This document shows positions 47,654-64,000 of a DNA stretch of 64,000 bases, one piece after another. The position numbers and the translations under genes were made by a program. The stretch comes from Amoebidium appalachense (lineage: Eukaryota > Ichthyosporea), in the NCBI GenBank assembly GCA_963693365.1, contig CAVNZM010000009.1, forward strand, positions 4,774,001-4,838,000. Direction: 5' to 3'. The stretch's first letter is position 1. The number at the start of each line of letters is the position of its first letter. Below the pieces are notes generated by a model, which worked only from the letters and a program-made list of their open reading frames with translations, was not told where the DNA came from and did not search any database.

Positions 47654-50077
47654 AGAAACGCTAACCTTCAAACGAGGACGTTTGCGACATCATGATCAGC
47701 ATTCAGTGATGATCATCATGTCTGTCTCTGGGCCCCCGGGGCTCCAACGGTTGAGATGGCAGTGGTGATTCAAGAAGGGAAAGGTAAAGAGGCAAGAAAG
47801 GAGAGTCTCCTTAAAAAACTAATCACTAATCAAGGAAACGTAGGTTGTATATATATACCGTACGTGTAGTTCCAGAAAAAAGGCCGACTTAACTGAGGAG
47901 CCTCGGAGCCCATATCCGGATAAAATTGCATGTGCATGCATATACAGGACGAACTGAAATGTTAGAGGAGAGTATTGAGCAGCGCGCGAAAGCGCAACGG
48001 GGAGGGAAAAGAGGGAGGGAGGGGGGAGAAGAAGCGACCGGGGAAAGAGAGAAACAAGGCAGTGGATACGTTTGAAAGCTGGAGAGGAAGGGGGGAGAGA
48101 TGGAAGGTAAGGGGCCAGGGAAGGGAGAGGGACGAGAGAGAGAGAGAGAAAGTCCGAGAGACATAGGGAGCAAACATTTTGCGACCTATACTCAAAGGCC
48201 AACGTCGAAGACGAAAACTATAGAAAAAGCTTGCGACGAATAGGCTAGTATGTGAGAGCATGGATCCAGGTGGCTTTTTGAAAGGACCCGAAAAGAAACA
48301 TGAGCTGGAATGTACAGAGATATCTTTGTTGCAAGAGGCTCTGCTGGTTCCCTAGGATGTGCTTGGACGTCGACCTTCGTGTGGAAAGGGGGGAAGGGGG
48401 GTGCAAGGGGGGGGCTGAGGGGAGGAGGGGAGGAAGGGGGAGGGGGAGGGGAGGGGGCTAAGGCCTGGGGAAAGGAGATTGCGGGAGGGGGGGGAATAGA
48501 GGGTTCAAAAGTTCTGGAAAACTCCGTACAGAGAAGGTGGGCATCTCTAAGTCTTGCCCGAGCCAAACTTTGTCCCTGAAGCGATTCAATATCCAGTTTG
48601 AGGGCTTATTAACTCACTGACGCAAGAAAATCACCCTTTGATCACCGGCGGCATCATGGTGTAATTTTTTCCTCAAACGTTTATGAAACTTGATCATAAA
48701 CACTACATGTACCTGCACACATGCACATACGCTCTGTTGAGCTAACCAGTGATAACGTATTTGCAGAAATACCCCGCACACACGCACACACGCAAGTACA
48801 CACACGCACAAACGCACAGTGAGACACAACCAAGGAAATACACCTACCCACACCCACCCACACCCAAACACGCACGCGCATACGCACACGCACACGCACA
48901 CACCGTGACACACGAAGAGGAAAGTGAGCGGAATTCAAAGAGCAGGACGTGCACATGGCCCATGTAAGCCAATTGACAGAAGTCCAGGCAGAAAGGAACA
49001 AAAAGTCTTGTATTAGTGCGTGTTTTTCCTTTTGATTTTTCTTCCCTGGCTCGACTGGCACGCCCTTAATATACCATTTAACCCCCGTACGATCAAACAA
49101 AACGCAGTAAGCCATACATGCACACGAGGGACTGTTCTCCCACCATATCCCAAAATGAAGACCGTGTAAACCAACCAATACTGAACTCAGTATTCGGTTT
49201 TCCTTGAAAAGAAGCCTTGCTACCATTTGCCTGCCATGTTTTCTGTGTTGTGCCCAGGAGAGTGAGCAGCGACAGCGCCTGATACGTGTGTGATCAACTC
49301 GCCTTGATTGGATACGAATCATTTACTGTTTGACCATCCAATTGCTTTTGAAGAGGTGTGTAAAATCTACTTATGGCTCTCAGCCGCTCTCCCCCTACCC
49401 ACGGATTACCGATTTCTCTGAGGCAAAATCCTGTACTGTTCTTTACTGAGGAAAAAAGGCCAGGAAATTTAGCTGGCATAACAAAACCAATTTATACATA
49501 TGTCACAATGCCTCTTTTTATATGTCTAGCAGAACGCTATGCTAAGCTACATGTGCCCTTTTTTTGTGAGGCTCGTGGAACCACCCTTCTGTGATCCGCA
49601 TGAGAAATCAAAATACTTTGCAAGCCTCCACACAGTACCATTTTAGTTAACAATGTACCAACGATTGGCTACTGAACCAAATAGGCGGCAAAATCTTGTA
49701 TTTTTGTTGGTGTTCTGCAAGCCAATCATATCCAGGCGCTTACGCGCCGCTTTTTTGCAGCCGTTTTTCTTTGATGTTCGAAGTTTTCATCTAGAGTGCG
49801 TTGTGTGTGCACTTCACCACCTTGTCTCTTTAGCACTACATCCCCTCCCTCTGCGTATGCAGAAATAAAGCACTAAGAGTTTCGTTTATTCTACCCAACC
49901 ATCAAATATGCCATGCAACATTTCTCATTTTTGCTAACCTCAGAGTGAAGTAGTCAGAAACGGATAGAGCCCGAGAACCGGGCAAGATTCACTACATAGT
50001 TTGGTCGATTTGGCTTTTTGGGAATAGTGCGCGCAAGTGTACTTTGCACCAGAAGTGGTGCGTGAAAGTTTGTGATC
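47654..50077. other. mostly ordinary DNA upstream of the pyruvate kinase gene
   Basis: GA-rich 48000-48170, G-rich 48385-48495, CA-rich 48775-48905. A minus-strand stretch at 48.98-49.25 kb reads ENRILSSVLVGLHGLHFGIW and RTGVKWYIKGVPVEPG and has some coding character, but I could not link it to flanking exons. The kinase promoter should lie just before 50078. No TATA box was recognised. Confidence 0.35.
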
Positions 50078-63311
<13,234 letters not shown>

Positions 63312-63330
63312 GTATGTATGCTTATAACCC

Positions 63331-63338
63331 TACACACA

Positions 63339-63386
<48 letters not shown>

Positions 63387-63478
63387 CACACGCACACACA
63401 CGCGCGCGCACACACACACGTGCGCGCACACACACACACACACACACACGCACACACACGCGCGCGCGCGCGCACACA

Positions 63479-63512
<34 letters not shown>
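63331..63512. repeat. CA and CG-rich arrays, then A run (kinase intron 10)
   Basis: CA units with CGCGCG inserts, ending in an A run of about 22. Confidence 0.95.
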
Positions 63513-63513
<1 letters not shown>

Positions 63514-63830
63514 ACACTACTGCCGACACACAAGCAGCTGCACGCACACATGTACACACACATGCACACGCACACACAAAACTACCACCACCACGGCCAC
63601 CATCACACGAGCACGAGCGCGCAGACACACACACACCCCTTACAGACACCATATACTGTTGGTTCTTTCTTGCGTGCAGACGGATTACGTGTGGTGTGTG
63701 CCTGTGCGTATGAGTGTATGGAGAATGTTTTGGGCAGTGTGTGTTGTTGTTCCTGTGTTCTAGGTTTTTTTTGTTTTACTGTTCTTTTTTTCGTTTTTGT
63801 TTTTTTGTTTTTTTTGCCCCTCTTTTCGTC

Positions 63831-63897
63831 TTCTTCTTCTTCTTCTTCTTCTTTTTTTTTTTTTTTTTTTTTTGGTGGTGGTGGTGGTGGGTTGGGT

Positions 63898-63957
<60 letters not shown>
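63831..63957. repeat. (TTC)n, T run, GGT units and G56 run
   Basis: TTC triplets, a T run of about 22, GGT triplets and a G run of about 56. Confidence 0.95.
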
Positions 63958-64000
63958 GAGGGAGGGGGAGGAGAGGGGGCAGGGGCAGGGCACATATGAG

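Noticed and set aside
63680-63760. Possible last pyruvate kinase exon after TTGCGTGCAG
   Set aside because: The acceptor is good and the phase would fit, but the residues ([14 protein letters not shown]) do not resemble the usual C-terminal segment, so I left it out.

Overview
This is a window of eukaryotic nuclear DNA, shown by spliceosomal GT-AG introns, split genes with conserved intron phases, F-box, C2H2 zinc-finger and pyruvate kinase coding sequence, and no operon-like packing. I cannot name the organism. About half of the window is low-complexity DNA: (CA)n/(GT)n, (CT)n/(GA)n and very long C or G homopolymers (up to about 64 bases). Almost all long open frames here are translations of those tracts and are not genes.

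Four split genes can be assembled by joining exons with matching intron phases. (1) A plus-strand gene at 13.07-14.97 kb encodes a roughly 578-residue protein with one C2H2 finger that is interrupted by its only visible intron. (2) A minus-strand gene at 24.48-29.52 kb (5 exons, about 539 residues) encodes an F-box protein followed by leucine-rich-repeat-like sequence. (3) A minus-strand gene at 41.95-47.07 kb, 5' end not found, encodes at least about 797 residues with several AP2/ERF-like modules. (4) A plus-strand gene from 50.08 kb to beyond 63.31 kb encodes pyruvate kinase in at least 10 exons; the last C-terminal residues are not identified.

The main finding is in the pyruvate kinase gene. 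At least five exon/intron boundaries have been copied into the neighbouring intron as short tandem or near-tandem duplications. One copy (58734-58772) has its own acceptor and donor, is 39 bases long, keeps phase 1 to phase 1, and differs from its parent only at synonymous positions. It looks like a newly born, selectively maintained cassette exon. Several acceptors in three genes are formed directly by the end of a (CA)n array.

Between genes lie two dispersed repeat families. R1 (17.5-18.3, 20.1-23.5, 31.5-34.8 and 37.4-38.9 kb) has long poly-C/poly-G tracts at equivalent places in diverged copies and recurrent CCATATATGG sites. R2 (44.0-46.3 and 58.0-61.1 kb) lies in introns of the AP2-like and kinase genes, always antisense to the host gene. 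There are also a MITE-like cluster (5.57-6.56 kb), a 121-132 bp tandem array (4.48-5.09 kb) and several hairpin elements. The stretches 9-13, 14.97-15.65, 29.5-30.7, 36.1-37.3, 40.2-41.3 and 47.1-50.1 kb have ordinary composition, but I see no convincing gene in them apart from the exons listed.

Three of the four genes show an apparent single-base frame problem, one in a G6 run. Indel errors in the assembly and real lesions both remain possible.
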